DNA of 64,000 nucleotides from assembly GCF_019397265.1 (NCBI RefSeq), contig NZ_CP068985.1:5820001-5884000 (forward strand). Direction: 5' to 3'. Below, piece by piece: positions 14,806 through 23,384 of the stretch. Numbering within the stretch: position 1 is the first letter of the stretch; each line of letters opens with the position of its first letter. Position numbers and translations under genes: made by a program. Source of the stretch: Nonomuraea coxensis DSM 45129. GTDB lineage: Bacteria > Actinomycetota > Actinomycetes > Streptosporangiales > Streptosporangiaceae. The notes beneath the pieces were generated by a model, which searched no databases, was not told where the DNA came from, and was given only the letters and a program-made list of their open reading frames with translations.

Positions 14806-16875
14806 TCAGCGCAGGAACGCGGCGGCCACGCCCGCGTCCACCGGCACGTGCAGGCCGGTGGTGTGGGAGAGGTCGCTCGCGGCCAGCACGAAGACGGCCG
14901 CGGCCACGTGCTCCGGCAGCACCTCGCGCTTGAGCAGGGTGCGCTGGGCGTAGAACTCGCCGAGCCGCTCCTCCTCCACGCCGTACACCTTGGCCCGGTT
15001 GGCGCCCCAGCCGGAGGCGAAGATGCCGGAGCCGCGGACCACGCCGTCGGGGTTGACGCCGTTGACGCGGATGCCGTGCCCGCCCAGCTCGGCCGCGAGC
15101 AGGCGCACCTGGTGGGCCTGGTCGGCCTTGGCCGCGCCGTAGGCGACGTTGTTCGGGCCGGCGAAGACGGCGTTCTTGGAGGAGATGTAGACGATGTCGC
15201 CGCCCATGGCCTGGTCGATCATGACCTTGGCGGTCTCCCGCGCGACCAGGAACGAGCCGCGCGCCATGACGTCGTGCTGCAGGTCCCAGTCGGCGAGGCT
15301 GGTCTCCAGCAGCGAGCGCGACAGCGACAGGCCAGCGTTGTTGACCACGAGGTCCACGCCGCCGAAGGCGAGCACGGCGGCCCGCACGGCGGCGGCGACC
15401 TGCTCCTCGGAGGTGACGTCCACGCCGACGGCCACGGCCGTGTCGGAGGGGCGGTAGGCGCCGGCGCCGATCTCGGCGGCCACCTTCTCGGCCGCGCCGA
15501 GGTCGCGGTCGGCGACCACGACGCAGGCGCCCTCGGCGGCCAGGCGGCGGGCGGTGGCCGCGCCGATGCCGGAGCCGCCGCCGGTGACCAGCGCCACCCG
15601 GGTGGCGAGGGGCTTGGGCTTCGGCAGGCGGCGGAGCTTGGCCTCCTCCAGCTCCCAGTACTCGATGCGGAACTTCTCCGACTCGGGGATGGGGACGTAG
15701 GTGGAGACGGACTCGGCGCCGCGCATGACGTTGACGGCGTTGACGTAGAACTCGCCGGCCACGCGGGCGGTCTGCTTGTCCTTGCCGAAGGAGAACATGC
15801 CGACGCCCGGCACCAGCACGATCGCGGGGTCCGCGCCGCGCATCGGCGGCGAGTCCGGCCCCGCGTGCCGCTCGTAGTAGGCGGTGTAGTCGGCGCGGTA
15901 GGCGGCGTGCAGCTCGCGCAGCCGCTCGGCGGCCCGCTCCAGGGGCGCGTCCGGCGGCAGGTCGAGCACCAGGGGCGCGACCTTGGTCCGCAGGAAGTGG
16001 TCGGGGCAGGACGTGCCGAGGGCGGCCAGGCGCGGGTGCTCGGCGCGGGAGAGGAAGTCCAGCACCTCGGGCGTGTCGGTGTAGTGGCCGACGACGCGCG
16101 CGTCAGTGGCCGCGAGGCCGCGCACGATCGGGAACAGCGCGGCGGCGCGCGCGTGCCGCTCGGCCTCGGGCAGCGGGTCGTGCACGACCGGGCCGAAGGG
16201 GTCGGGGCGGCCGTGCTCGGCGAGGTACGCCTCCGCGGTGCGGATGATCTCCAGGGAGCGGCTCTCGCACTCCTCGGAGGTCTCGCCCCAGGCGGTGATG
16301 CCGTGGCCGCCGAGGACGCAGCCGATGGCCGTCGGGTTGGCCGCCGCGATCGCGGCGATGTCCAGGCCGAGCTGGAAGCCGGGCCGCCGCCAGGGCACCC
16401 ACACCACGCGCTCGCCGAAGACCCGCCGGGTCAGCTCCTCACCGTCGGCGGCGGTGGCGAGGGCGATGCCGGCGTCCGGGTGCAGGTGGTCGACGTGGGC
16501 GGCCTCGACGAGGCCGTGCATGGCGGTGTCGATGGACGGCGCGGCGCCGCCCTTGCCGTGCAGGCAGTAGTCGAAGGCGGCGACCATCTCGTCCTCGCGC
16601 TCGACGCCCGGGTAGACGTCCTTGAGCGCGCGCAGCCGGTCCAGGCGCAGCACCGCGAGGCCGGGCTCCTTGAGCGTGCCGAGGTCGCCGCCTGAGCCCT
16701 TGACCCACAGCAGCTCGACGTCCTCGCCGGTGACCGGGTCGGGCGCGCGGCCCTTGGCGGAGGTGTTGCCGCCGGCGAAGTTGGTGTTGCGCGGGTCGGC
16801 GCCGAGGCGGTGCGAGCGGCCCAGCAGTTCGTTCACGACGTCCGTGGTGGTGTCAGGCATGGTGGTGTCAGGCAT
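14806..16875 (-). CDS. Bifunctional rhamnulose-1-phosphate aldolase / short-chain dehydrogenase
   Basis: A 689-residue fusion that finishes L-rhamnose breakdown. Residues about 1-400 are a class II aldolase domain with metal-binding HVDHLHPDAG and GGHGITAWG. Residues about 425-689 are a Rossmann dehydrogenase domain with TGGGSGIGAATARRLA, NNAG and the SSKNAV...YGAAKA catalytic region. Family members cleave rhamnulose-1-phosphate to DHAP and lactaldehyde and then oxidise lactaldehyde. The start is ambiguous, since MPDTT is repeated in tandem (ATG 16875 or 16860). The gene follows rhaI by 8 bases. Confidence 0.9.
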   Translation of the reverse strand: MPDTTMPDTTTDVVNELLGRSHRLGADPRNTNFAGGNTSAKGRAPDPVTGEDVELLWVKGSGGDLGTLKEPGLAVLRLDRLRALKDVYPGVEREDEMVAAFDYCLHGKGGAAPSIDTAMHGLVEAAHVDHLHPDAGIALATAADGEELTRRVFGERVVWVPWRRPGFQLGLDIAAIAAANPTAIGCVLGGHGITAWGETSEECESRSLEIIRTAEAYLAEHGRPDPFGPVVHDPLPEAERHARAAALFPIVRGLAATDARVVGHYTDTPEVLDFLSRAEHPRLAALGTSCPDHFLRTKVAPLVLDLPPDAPLERAAERLRELHAAYRADYTAYYERHAGPDSPPMRGADPAIVLVPGVGMFSFGKDKQTARVAGEFYVNAVNVMRGAESVSTYVPIPESEKFRIEYWELEEAKLRRLPKPKPLATRVALVTGGGSGIGAATARRLAAEGACVVVADRDLGAAEKVAAEIGAGAYRPSDTAVAVGVDVTSEEQVAAAVRAAVLAFGGVDLVVNNAGLSLSRSLLETSLADWDLQHDVMARGSFLVARETAKVMIDQAMGGDIVYISSKNAVFAGPNNVAYGAAKADQAHQVRLLAAELGGHGIRVNGVNPDGVVRGSGIFASGWGANRAKVYGVEEERLGEFYAQRTLLKREVLPEHVAAAVFVLAASDLSHTTGLHVPVDAGVAAAFLR

Positions 16876-16883
16876 GATCTTTC

Positions 16884-18035
16884 TCAGGCTCCCCAGCCCG
16901 CCTGCTGCCCGCCGACGCGCTCGGCGGCGATCTTCTCGAAGTAGCCGGACCCGGCGTAGGCGGCCATCGGGTCGGGCGCGAGGCCCATCTCCTCGCGCAG
17001 CCCGGCGAGCAGCGGCCGCACGTCGGTGTTGTAGGCGTCCATGAGGACGGCGTTGGCGCCGAGCACGTCGCCGGCCGCCTGCGCGGCGGCCAGGGCGTCG
17101 CGGTCCACGAGCAGCGCCTTGGCGGTGGCCTCCTGGACGTTCATGACCGAGCGGATCTGCCCCGGGATCTTGGGCTCGATGTTGTGGCACTGGTCGAGCA
17201 TGAACGCGACCTCGTCGGTGAACCCGCCGCCCCTGATGACCTCGTACATGATGCGGAAGAGCTGGAACGGGTCGGCCGCGCCGACCATCAGGTCGTCGTC
17301 GGCGTAGAAGCGGGAGTTGAAGTCGAACCCGCCGAGCTTGCCCTCGCGCAGCAGGAAGGCGACGATGAACTCGATGTTGGTGCCCGGCGCGTGGTGGCCG
17401 GTGTCCACGACGACCTGGGCCTTCGGGCCGAGCCTGACGCAGTGGGCGTAGGCGGTGCCCCAGTCGGGCACGTCGGTGGCGTAGAACGCGGGCTCGAACA
17501 GCTTGTACTCCAGCAGGAAGCGCTGGCCCTCGCCGAGCCGGTCGTAGACCTCGGCCAGCGACTCGGCCAGGCGGTCCTGGCGGGCGCGCAGGTCGTCCTG
17601 GCCGGGGTAGTTGATCCCGTCGGAGAACCACAGCTTGAGCGTGTCCGAGCCGGTGGCGTCCATGATGTCGACGCATTCGAGCAGGTGGCCGGTGGCCTTG
17701 CGGCGCACCCGGGGGTCCGGGTGGGTGACGCTGCCCAGTTTGTAGTCGTCGTCCTGGAAGACGTTGGAGTTGATGGCGCCGATGCCGACGCCGAGCTCGC
17801 GGGCGTGGCGGGCGAGGTCGGCGTAGTCGTCCACCTTGTCCCACGGGATGTGCAGGGCCACGGTGGGCGCGATGCCGGTGCAGGCGTGCACCTGGGCGGC
17901 GTCGGCGAGCTTCTCGTACGGGTCGCGCGGCACGCCCGGCTGCGCGAAGACCTTGAAGCGGGTGCCGCTGTTGCCGTACGCCCAGGACGGCGTCTCGATG
18001 CGCTGCGCGCGCAGCGCGGCCTTGATGTCAGTCAT
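16884..18035 (-). CDS. rhaI: L-rhamnose isomerase
   Basis: A 383-residue TIM-barrel isomerase of the Pseudomonas/actinobacterial type, converting L-rhamnose to L-rhamnulose in the cytoplasm. Metal-site segments are visible: LLEYKLFEPAF, VVVDTGHHAPGTN and GGFDFNSRFYADDD. ATG 18035 has a GGAG site just upstream. It lies between the mutarotase and the aldolase/dehydrogenase, so the operon supplies the full route from beta-rhamnose to lactate. It is not the E. coli RhaA subtype by sequence and size. Confidence 0.92.
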   Translation of the reverse strand: MTDIKAALRAQRIETPSWAYGNSGTRFKVFAQPGVPRDPYEKLADAAQVHACTGIAPTVALHIPWDKVDDYADLARHARELGVGIGAINSNVFQDDDYKLGSVTHPDPRVRRKATGHLLECVDIMDATGSDTLKLWFSDGINYPGQDDLRARQDRLAESLAEVYDRLGEGQRFLLEYKLFEPAFYATDVPDWGTAYAHCVRLGPKAQVVVDTGHHAPGTNIEFIVAFLLREGKLGGFDFNSRFYADDDLMVGAADPFQLFRIMYEVIRGGGFTDEVAFMLDQCHNIEPKIPGQIRSVMNVQEATAKALLVDRDALAAAQAAGDVLGANAVLMDAYNTDVRPLLAGLREEMGLAPDPMAAYAGSGYFEKIAAERVGGQQAGWGA

Positions 18036-18045
18036 AGCTCCCCGA

Positions 18046-18363
18046 TCAATCCAGGTGGAACACTTCGGTCAGCGGCGTCATGCCCTCGTCGGGCCGCCCG
18101 TCGAGCTCCTCGAAGAACGGCGCCATCTCGGCCTGCCAGCGGGCGTTGACCTCGGTCTCGGCCATGGCCTTCCTGGCGGCTTCGAAGTCGTCGGTCTCCA
18201 GGTAGCCCACGAGCAGGCCGTCGTCGCGGAGGAACAGCGAGTAGTTGTGCCAGCCGGTGCGGGACAGCGCCTCTCGCATCTCGGGCCAGACGTCCCGGTG
18301 GCGTTCGCGGTATTCCGCCAGCCGTTCGGGGCGGACTTTCAGCAGGAAGCAGATCCGTTGCAC
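18046..18363 (-). CDS. rhaM: L-rhamnose mutarotase
   Basis: A 105-residue member of the RhaM family that interconverts rhamnose anomers. The N-terminus VQRICFLLKVRPERLAEYRE and RHRDVWPEM (containing the catalytic histidine at about residue 22) are typical, as is GWHNYSLFL. I chose GTG 18363, with AAAGGAG 5 bases upstream. The longer TTG at 18378 overlaps the ribosome site and the operator palindrome. It opens the rhaM-rhaI-aldolase segment, 11 bases before rhaI. Confidence 0.9.
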   Translation of the reverse strand: MQRICFLLKVRPERLAEYRERHRDVWPEMREALSRTGWHNYSLFLRDDGLLVGYLETDDFEAARKAMAETEVNARWQAEMAPFFEELDGRPDEGMTPLTEVFHLD

Positions 18364-18376
18364 CGGCACTCCTTTC

Positions 18377-18389
18377 AAAACGTTTTAAT
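18377..18389 (-). promoter_or_regulatory. LacI-type operator upstream of rhaM
   Basis: AAAACGTTTT (18377-18386) is a perfect palindrome centred on CG, the form LacI-family repressors bind. Extended on the minus strand it reads ATTAAAACG (18389-18381). The same 9-mer recurs at 18471-18479, 20440-20448 and 20703-20711 around the other genes of this cluster. It overlaps the rhaM ribosome-binding region, so binding would block the rhaM-rhaI message. Confidence 0.7.
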
Positions 18390-18474
18390 CCTCCATGCGG
18401 GAAACTATGATCCCTGGTCCGTGCTGTCAATGCGTTCACCGCCCCGGAGGGTCCGCCCGGGGCGGTGAACCGTT

Positions 18475-20406
18475 TTAATCCTCCGGCAGGATCAGCACGT
18501 CGCCGGCGGGCACGGCGACGCGGGCCCCGCCAGGCGTCGTCACCTCGGCGTCCGCGCCGGTGTGGTTGATCGCGAACAGGAACGCGCGGCCGCCGGCGTG
18601 CGCTCGGCGCACCACCTCGACGCCCGGCGGGGCCGTCGCGGCCGGGCGCACGCCGGCCTCGGCGCACACCGCCGCGAGCACGCGGGCCAGGGCGGCGTCG
18701 TCCAAGCGGGTGGTCAGGTAGTGGGCCGCGCCGCCGCCCTGCTCGTGGCGGGTCCAGGCGGGCCCGCCCGTCGCGTACGCGTCCAGCACCTTGGCCCCGG
18801 TGACGTGCGCCAGCTCGCTCCAGACCGTCCCGGTGCCGCCCGACTCCAGCGCGATCGGCCCCTCCAGGGGGAAGAACTCCTCGACGCTCACCCCGAGCAG
18901 CTCCCGCCAGGCGCCCGGGTAGCCGCCGAGGCGGACCCGGTCGTGCTCGTCCACGATCCCGCTGTACGGCCCCACCAGCGTCACGCCACCCGCGCGGGTG
19001 AAGTCCGCGAGACCGGCCGCCCCCGCGTCGCTCACCAGGTAGAGCATGGGGACCAGGACCAGCCGGTAGCCGCTCAGGTCGCCCTCGGGGTGGGCCAGGT
19101 CGCAGGTGATCCCCGCCCGCCACAGGGCGGCGTGCCAGCGCTTGGCCTCCTCCACCGGGTCCAGCTCGGAGCTCGGCTGGGCGGGGTGGTCCTGCGCCCA
19201 GACGCTCGCGTGGTCGAGCAGGATCGCGGCCTCGGCCGTCACCCGGCTGCCCGGCACGCCGTCCAGCCCGGCGAGCTCGGCCCCGAGCGCCGTGACCTCC
19301 CTGAAGATCTTCGTGTCGGTGCCGGCGTGCGGCAGCATCGCCGAGTGCCACTTCTCGGCCCCGGCGCGGGAGGCCCGCCACTGGAAGAACATGATGCCGT
19401 CCGCGCCCCTGGCCAGGTGCTGGAACGAGTTGCGGCGCAGCTCTCCCGGGGCCTTGGCGAGGTTGCGCGGCTGCCAGTTGACGGCGCTGGTGGAGTGCTC
19501 CATCAGCAGCCAGGGCCGGCCGCCGTTCAGCGAGCGGGCGTAGTCGGCGGCGAAGGCCAGGTCGATGTGCGGCTCGGCGCGCGCCCCGATCAGGTAGTGG
19601 TCGGTGGCGACCACGTCGACCTCGGCGGCGAAGGCCCAGCAGTCCATGTCCCAGTGGGCGCCGGCCATGAGGTTCGTGGTGACGGGGATGTCCGGGGTGA
19701 TGGATCTCAGCAGGTCGCGCTCGGCGGTGTAGAGCTCCACCAGGGCGTCGGAGCTGAACCGGCGGAAGTCGAGCTGCTGGCCGGGGTTGGTGAAGCTGGG
19801 GGTGGCGCGGGGCGGCAGGATCTGCGTCCAGTCGCCGTAGCGCTGCGACCAGAAGGCGGTGCCCCAGGCGTCGTTGAGCGCGTCGAGCGAGCCGTAGCGG
19901 GCGCGCAGCCAGGCGCGGAAGGCGTCCGCCGAAGTGTCGCAGTAGCAGCGGGCGTTGTGGCAGCCGTACTCGTTGTGCACGTGCCAGAGGGTCAGCGCGG
20001 GATGGCCGGCGTAGCGGGTGGCGATCCTCCCGGCGACGCGCAGGGCCCGGTCGCGGTAGATGGGCGAGCTGGGGCAGAAGCCCTGCCTGCTGCCGTGGTG
20101 GAGGCGGCGGCCGTCGGCGTCGACCGGCAGCGCCTCGGGGTAGGAGGCGGCGAACCACGGCGGCGGCGAGGCTGTGGGGGTGGCCAGGCCGGCGCTGATG
20201 CCGTTCGCGGCCAGCAGGTCCATGGCGCGGTCGAGCCAGCCGAAGTCGAACACCCCCTCAGCGGGTTCCAGCACGGACCAGGAGAAGATCCCGAGGCTGA
20301 CCTGGTTGACGCCGGCGTCGCGCATGAGCGCGACGTCCTGGTGCCACGTCTCCTCGGGCCACTGCTCGGGATTCCAGTCGCCGCCGTAGGCGATGACATC
20401 CGGCAT
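18475..20406 (-). CDS. Beta-galactosidase, GH42 family
   Basis: A 643-residue cytoplasmic GH42 enzyme with no signal peptide. The N-terminus VIAYGGDWNPEQWPEETW is diagnostic. The catalytic acid is E146 in WHVHNEYGCH and the nucleophile E303 in WLLMEHSTSAVNWQ. The following HNARCYC segment carries cysteines often seen in the zinc site of this family. The trimerisation and C-terminal beta domains are complete. ATG 20406 has AGGCAGG upstream. It lies in the rhamnose cluster and shares its operator motif, suggesting use on rhamnose- and galactose-containing plant oligosaccharides such as rhamnogalacturonan side chains; that substrate is inference. Confidence 0.92.
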   Translation of the reverse strand: MPDVIAYGGDWNPEQWPEETWHQDVALMRDAGVNQVSLGIFSWSVLEPAEGVFDFGWLDRAMDLLAANGISAGLATPTASPPPWFAASYPEALPVDADGRRLHHGSRQGFCPSSPIYRDRALRVAGRIATRYAGHPALTLWHVHNEYGCHNARCYCDTSADAFRAWLRARYGSLDALNDAWGTAFWSQRYGDWTQILPPRATPSFTNPGQQLDFRRFSSDALVELYTAERDLLRSITPDIPVTTNLMAGAHWDMDCWAFAAEVDVVATDHYLIGARAEPHIDLAFAADYARSLNGGRPWLLMEHSTSAVNWQPRNLAKAPGELRRNSFQHLARGADGIMFFQWRASRAGAEKWHSAMLPHAGTDTKIFREVTALGAELAGLDGVPGSRVTAEAAILLDHASVWAQDHPAQPSSELDPVEEAKRWHAALWRAGITCDLAHPEGDLSGYRLVLVPMLYLVSDAGAAGLADFTRAGGVTLVGPYSGIVDEHDRVRLGGYPGAWRELLGVSVEEFFPLEGPIALESGGTGTVWSELAHVTGAKVLDAYATGGPAWTRHEQGGGAAHYLTTRLDDAALARVLAAVCAEAGVRPAATAPPGVEVVRRAHAGGRAFLFAINHTGADAEVTTPGGARVAVPAGDVLILPED

Positions 20407-20719
20407 GAGCCTGCCTTTCGTCCATGAGATTCACCGGGGATTAAAACGTTCCTGGCCATCGTGGCACAAGGGCACGCGGGCCGGGCAAGGCTGTCGGCGC
20501 TGGTCGGCACAGGGGAAATGGCCGTTTCCCGTCGTTCACGCTCGAGGCGGAGGACGACGGGTGCGCGCCGGGTCGAAGAACGATTCAATGCCGTCGTTCA
20601 ATGTCCGTCGCAGGGAGGAGAGCGTTTCAGCAGCATCGCACCGACGTCGGCGGGCGGCTCGGCCGGACGGCTGCGGGCTGACTGGCGCCCCGCCTGTTGG
20701 TACGTTTTAATGAGGCTTC
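20407..20719. promoter_or_regulatory. Divergent control region of the rhamnose cluster
   Basis: This 313-base gap separates the GH42 gene from the LacI regulator. ATTAAAACG occurs near each end: 20440-20448, about 35 bases from the GH42 start, and as its complement CGTTTTAAT at 20703-20711, 9 bases before the regulator start. The arrangement suggests the regulator represses both the enzyme genes and itself. I see no coding sequence between the two sites. Confidence 0.6.
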
Positions 20720-21724
20720 ATGGCCATGGTCAGCATCAAGGACGTCGCCGCGCACGCCGGCGTCTCCCCCGGCACGGTCTCCAACGTCCTGAACCGGCCG
20801 GGCAAGGTCGCCCCCGCCACCAGGGAGCGCGTCGAGGCGGCCATCAGCGAGCTGGGGTTCGTCCGGCACGGCTCGGCCTCGACGCTGCGCGCCGGGCACA
20901 GCAGGACGATCGGCCTGAGCGTGATCGACATCGGCAACCCGTTCTTCACCGAGGTCGCCGCCGGCGTCGAGGACGTCGCCAGTGACCTGGGCTACGCCGT
21001 GATCCTCGGCAACTCGGCGGGCTCCCCCGACAAGGAGGACCGCAACCTGCGGGTGCTGGCCGAGCACCGGGTGCGCGGCGTGCTGATCACCCCGTCCGGC
21101 GAGGACCCCGGCCGGCTCGACCGGCTGCGCGAGCACGGCATCAGCGTGGTCCTCGTGGACCATCCCGCGCATCGGCCCGACCAGTGCGCGGTCGCCGTGG
21201 ACGACGTGGCAGGCGGCCGGGCCGCCGTGGCGCACCTGCTGGCCCAGGGCGCGCGGAGCGTCGCCTGCGTCACCGGCCCGCTGACCATCCGCCAGTGCGT
21301 GGAGCGCCGCGACGGGGCGCGGGCGGCGCTGCGCGGCGCCGGGCTCGACCCGGCGGAGCTGCGCGTCGTGGAGGCGGCCACGATGACCGCCCGCGCGGGC
21401 GAGAAGGCCGCCGCCGAGCTGCTGGCGGCCGGCGCCCTGCCCGAGGCGGTCTTCTGCGCCAACGACCTGCTCGCCCTCGGCGTGCTGCGGGCGCTGCTGC
21501 GGGCCGGCGTGCGGGTGCCCGAGGACGTGGCGCTGATCGGCTACGACGACATCGACTTCGCCGCCGCCTCGACGGTGTCGCTGAGCTCGATGCGGCAGCC
21601 GACGTACCAGCTCGGGCGCATCGCCACCGAGCTGCTGCTGGACGAGTGCGACAACCCCGACACGCACGCGCACCAGCACATCATGTTCCAGCCCGAGCTG
21701 GTCGCGAGGGAGTCCACCCAATGA
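20720..21724 (+). CDS. LacI family transcriptional regulator of rhamnose genes
   Basis: A 334-residue regulator with an N-terminal helix-turn-helix VSIKDVAAHAGVSPGTVSNVLN (about residues 4-25), a hinge helix region ending GSASTLRAGHSRTIG, and a periplasmic-binding-protein-like sensor domain with the usual ALIGYDDIDFAAA near the end. It is likely a repressor released by rhamnose or a derivative. Its gene overlaps rhaB by 4 bases (ATGA), and the repeated ATTAAAACG motif in the cluster is its probable operator. ATG 20726 is an alternative start with better ribosome-site spacing from GAGG. Confidence 0.88.
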   Translation: MAMVSIKDVAAHAGVSPGTVSNVLNRPGKVAPATRERVEAAISELGFVRHGSASTLRAGHSRTIGLSVIDIGNPFFTEVAAGVEDVASDLGYAVILGNSAGSPDKEDRNLRVLAEHRVRGVLITPSGEDPGRLDRLREHGISVVLVDHPAHRPDQCAVAVDDVAGGRAAVAHLLAQGARSVACVTGPLTIRQCVERRDGARAALRGAGLDPAELRVVEAATMTARAGEKAAAELLAAGALPEAVFCANDLLALGVLRALLRAGVRVPEDVALIGYDDIDFAAASTVSLSSMRQPTYQLGRIATELLLDECDNPDTHAHQHIMFQPELVARESTQ

Positions 21725-23145
21725 GCCGCCGATTCGCCGCCGTCGACCTCGGGGCCTCCAGCGGCCGGGTGATGCTGGCCGACCTGTCGGACGGCCTCAC
21801 GCTGACCGAGGCCCACCGCTTCCCCAACGGCCCGGTCCGCGTGGCCGGCCGGCTCCACTGGGACGTCCTCGGCCTCTACCGGGAGATCCTGGCCGGGCTG
21901 CGGGCCGCCGGGCCGGTCTCCTCCGTCGGCGTCGACTCCTGGGCCGTCGACTACGGCCTGCTCGACGAGAGCGGCGCGCTCCTCGGCAACCCGGTGCACT
22001 ACCGCGACGACCGCACCCAGGGCGTGGCCGAGCGGGTGGCCGCCGAGGTCGGCGCGGAGACCCTGTACGAGACCAACGGGCTCCAGGTGCTCCCGTTCAA
22101 CACCGTCTACCAGTTGCTCGCCGACCGGCTCGACCGGGCGGCCACGATGCTGCTGGTGCCCGACCTGCTGGCGTACTGGCTGACCGGCGAGGTGGGCGCG
22201 GAGGTCACCAACGCCTCCACCACGGGCCTGCTCGACGTGCGCGGCAGGACGTGGGCGTACCCGCTGATCGAGCGGATGGGCCTGCCCGCCCGGCTGTTCC
22301 CGCCGCTGCGACAGCCGGGCGAGGAGATCGGCGGGATGCGGCCCGACGTGGCCGCCGAGCTCGGCTGGTCGGCCCCGGTGCGGGCGGTCGGCTCGCACGA
22401 CACCGCCTCCGCCGTCGCCGCCGTGCCCGCGACCGGCCCCGCGTTCGCCTACGTCTCGTGCGGCACCTGGTCGCTGGCCGGGGTGGAGCTGCCGGAGCCG
22501 GTGCTGACGCCGGAGAGCCGGGCGGCGAACTTCACCAACGAGGCCGGCGTCGACGGCACCGTGCGCTATCTGCGCAACGTGATGGGCCTGTGGCTGCTGC
22601 AGGAGTGCCTGCGCGCCTGGCGGGGCGCCGACCTGGGGCAGTTGCTGAAGGCGGCGGCCGGCGAGCCGCCCTTCGCCGCCGTGGTCAACCCGGACGAGCC
22701 GGTGTTCCTGCCGCCGGGCGACATGCCGGCGAGGATCGCCGCCGAGTGCCGCCGCACCGGCCAGGCCCCGCCGGTCACCGAGGCCGGCTACGTGCGGTGC
22801 GTGCTGGAGAGCCTGGCGCTCGGGCACCGGCGGGCGGTGCGGCAGGCCATGGAGCTGTCGGGGCGCGAGGTCGAGGTCGTCCACCTGGTGGGCGGCGGCT
22901 CGCGCAACGAGCTGCTGTGCCGGCTCACCGCGGACGCCTGCGGCCTGCCGGTGGTGGCCGGTCCGGCCGAGGCGACGACGTTCGGCAACGTGCTGGTGCA
23001 GGCGCGCGCCGCCGGGCTCGTGTCGGGCCTGGACGAGATGCGGGCGCTGGTGGCCGCGGCCGGGCCGCTGCGCCGCTACGAGCCCTCGGGCGACGCCCGC
23101 GCCTGGGACGAGGCCGCCTCCCGCGTCTTCACCCAGGCGGCCTGA
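21721..23145 (+). CDS. rhaB: Rhamnulokinase
   Basis: A 474-residue FGGY-family sugar kinase that phosphorylates L-rhamnulose. The N-terminal phosphate loop AAVDLGASSGRVML and the substrate segment VDSWAVDYGLLD are characteristic, as are RDDRTQG, GSHDTASAVAAVP and the ATP-binding HLVGGGSRNELLC. ATG 21721 overlaps the regulator stop as ATGA. Together with the isomerase, mutarotase and aldolase/dehydrogenase it completes rhamnose catabolism. No rhamnose transporter gene lies in this cluster, so uptake must be encoded elsewhere. Confidence 0.94.
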   Translation: MSRRFAAVDLGASSGRVMLADLSDGLTLTEAHRFPNGPVRVAGRLHWDVLGLYREILAGLRAAGPVSSVGVDSWAVDYGLLDESGALLGNPVHYRDDRTQGVAERVAAEVGAETLYETNGLQVLPFNTVYQLLADRLDRAATMLLVPDLLAYWLTGEVGAEVTNASTTGLLDVRGRTWAYPLIERMGLPARLFPPLRQPGEEIGGMRPDVAAELGWSAPVRAVGSHDTASAVAAVPATGPAFAYVSCGTWSLAGVELPEPVLTPESRAANFTNEAGVDGTVRYLRNVMGLWLLQECLRAWRGADLGQLLKAAAGEPPFAAVVNPDEPVFLPPGDMPARIAAECRRTGQAPPVTEAGYVRCVLESLALGHRRAVRQAMELSGREVEVVHLVGGGSRNELLCRLTADACGLPVVAGPAEATTFGNVLVQARAAGLVSGLDEMRALVAAAGPLRRYEPSGDARAWDEAASRVFTQAA

Positions 23146-23243
23146 GCGGGCCGGGCGGCCTGCCGGTTTCCGGCCGCGACCGGCCGGGCAGAAGTCGGAC
23201 CGGGGCCATCGGGGGCTCCTCCGCGAGCGGAGCGTGAGGGCGC

Positions 23244-23360
23244 ATGAGCAAGAAGATCGTCGACTATCTGCCGTTCCTCGGCATCGTGCTGGCCGTCTGC
23301 GCGGCGTCGTGGCTGGCGGGGCGCACTCTGCCGCCACCGGCGGTCAGGGCACGGCGCTGA
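23244..23360 (+). CDS. Small single-span membrane protein, 38 residues
   Basis: A short frame starts at ATG 23244 with GTGAGGG just upstream and ends at TGA 23360. It encodes MSKKIVDYLPFLGIVLAVC, continuing through AASWLAGRTL to a basic tail. The product would be one membrane helix with positive flanks. Third-position GC bias is kept. It sits between rhaB and the Nudix-like gene. No function can be given; chance is possible at this size. Confidence 0.4.
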   Translation: MSKKIVDYLPFLGIVLAVCAASWLAGRTLPPPAVRARR

Positions 23361-23384
23361 GGACCTAGGCCGTACGATCAAGCA

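Noticed and set aside
23156..23195. GC-rich inverted sequence after rhaB as a terminator
   Set aside because: The arms pair only partly and several alternative foldings are equally good, so I did not list it as a feature.
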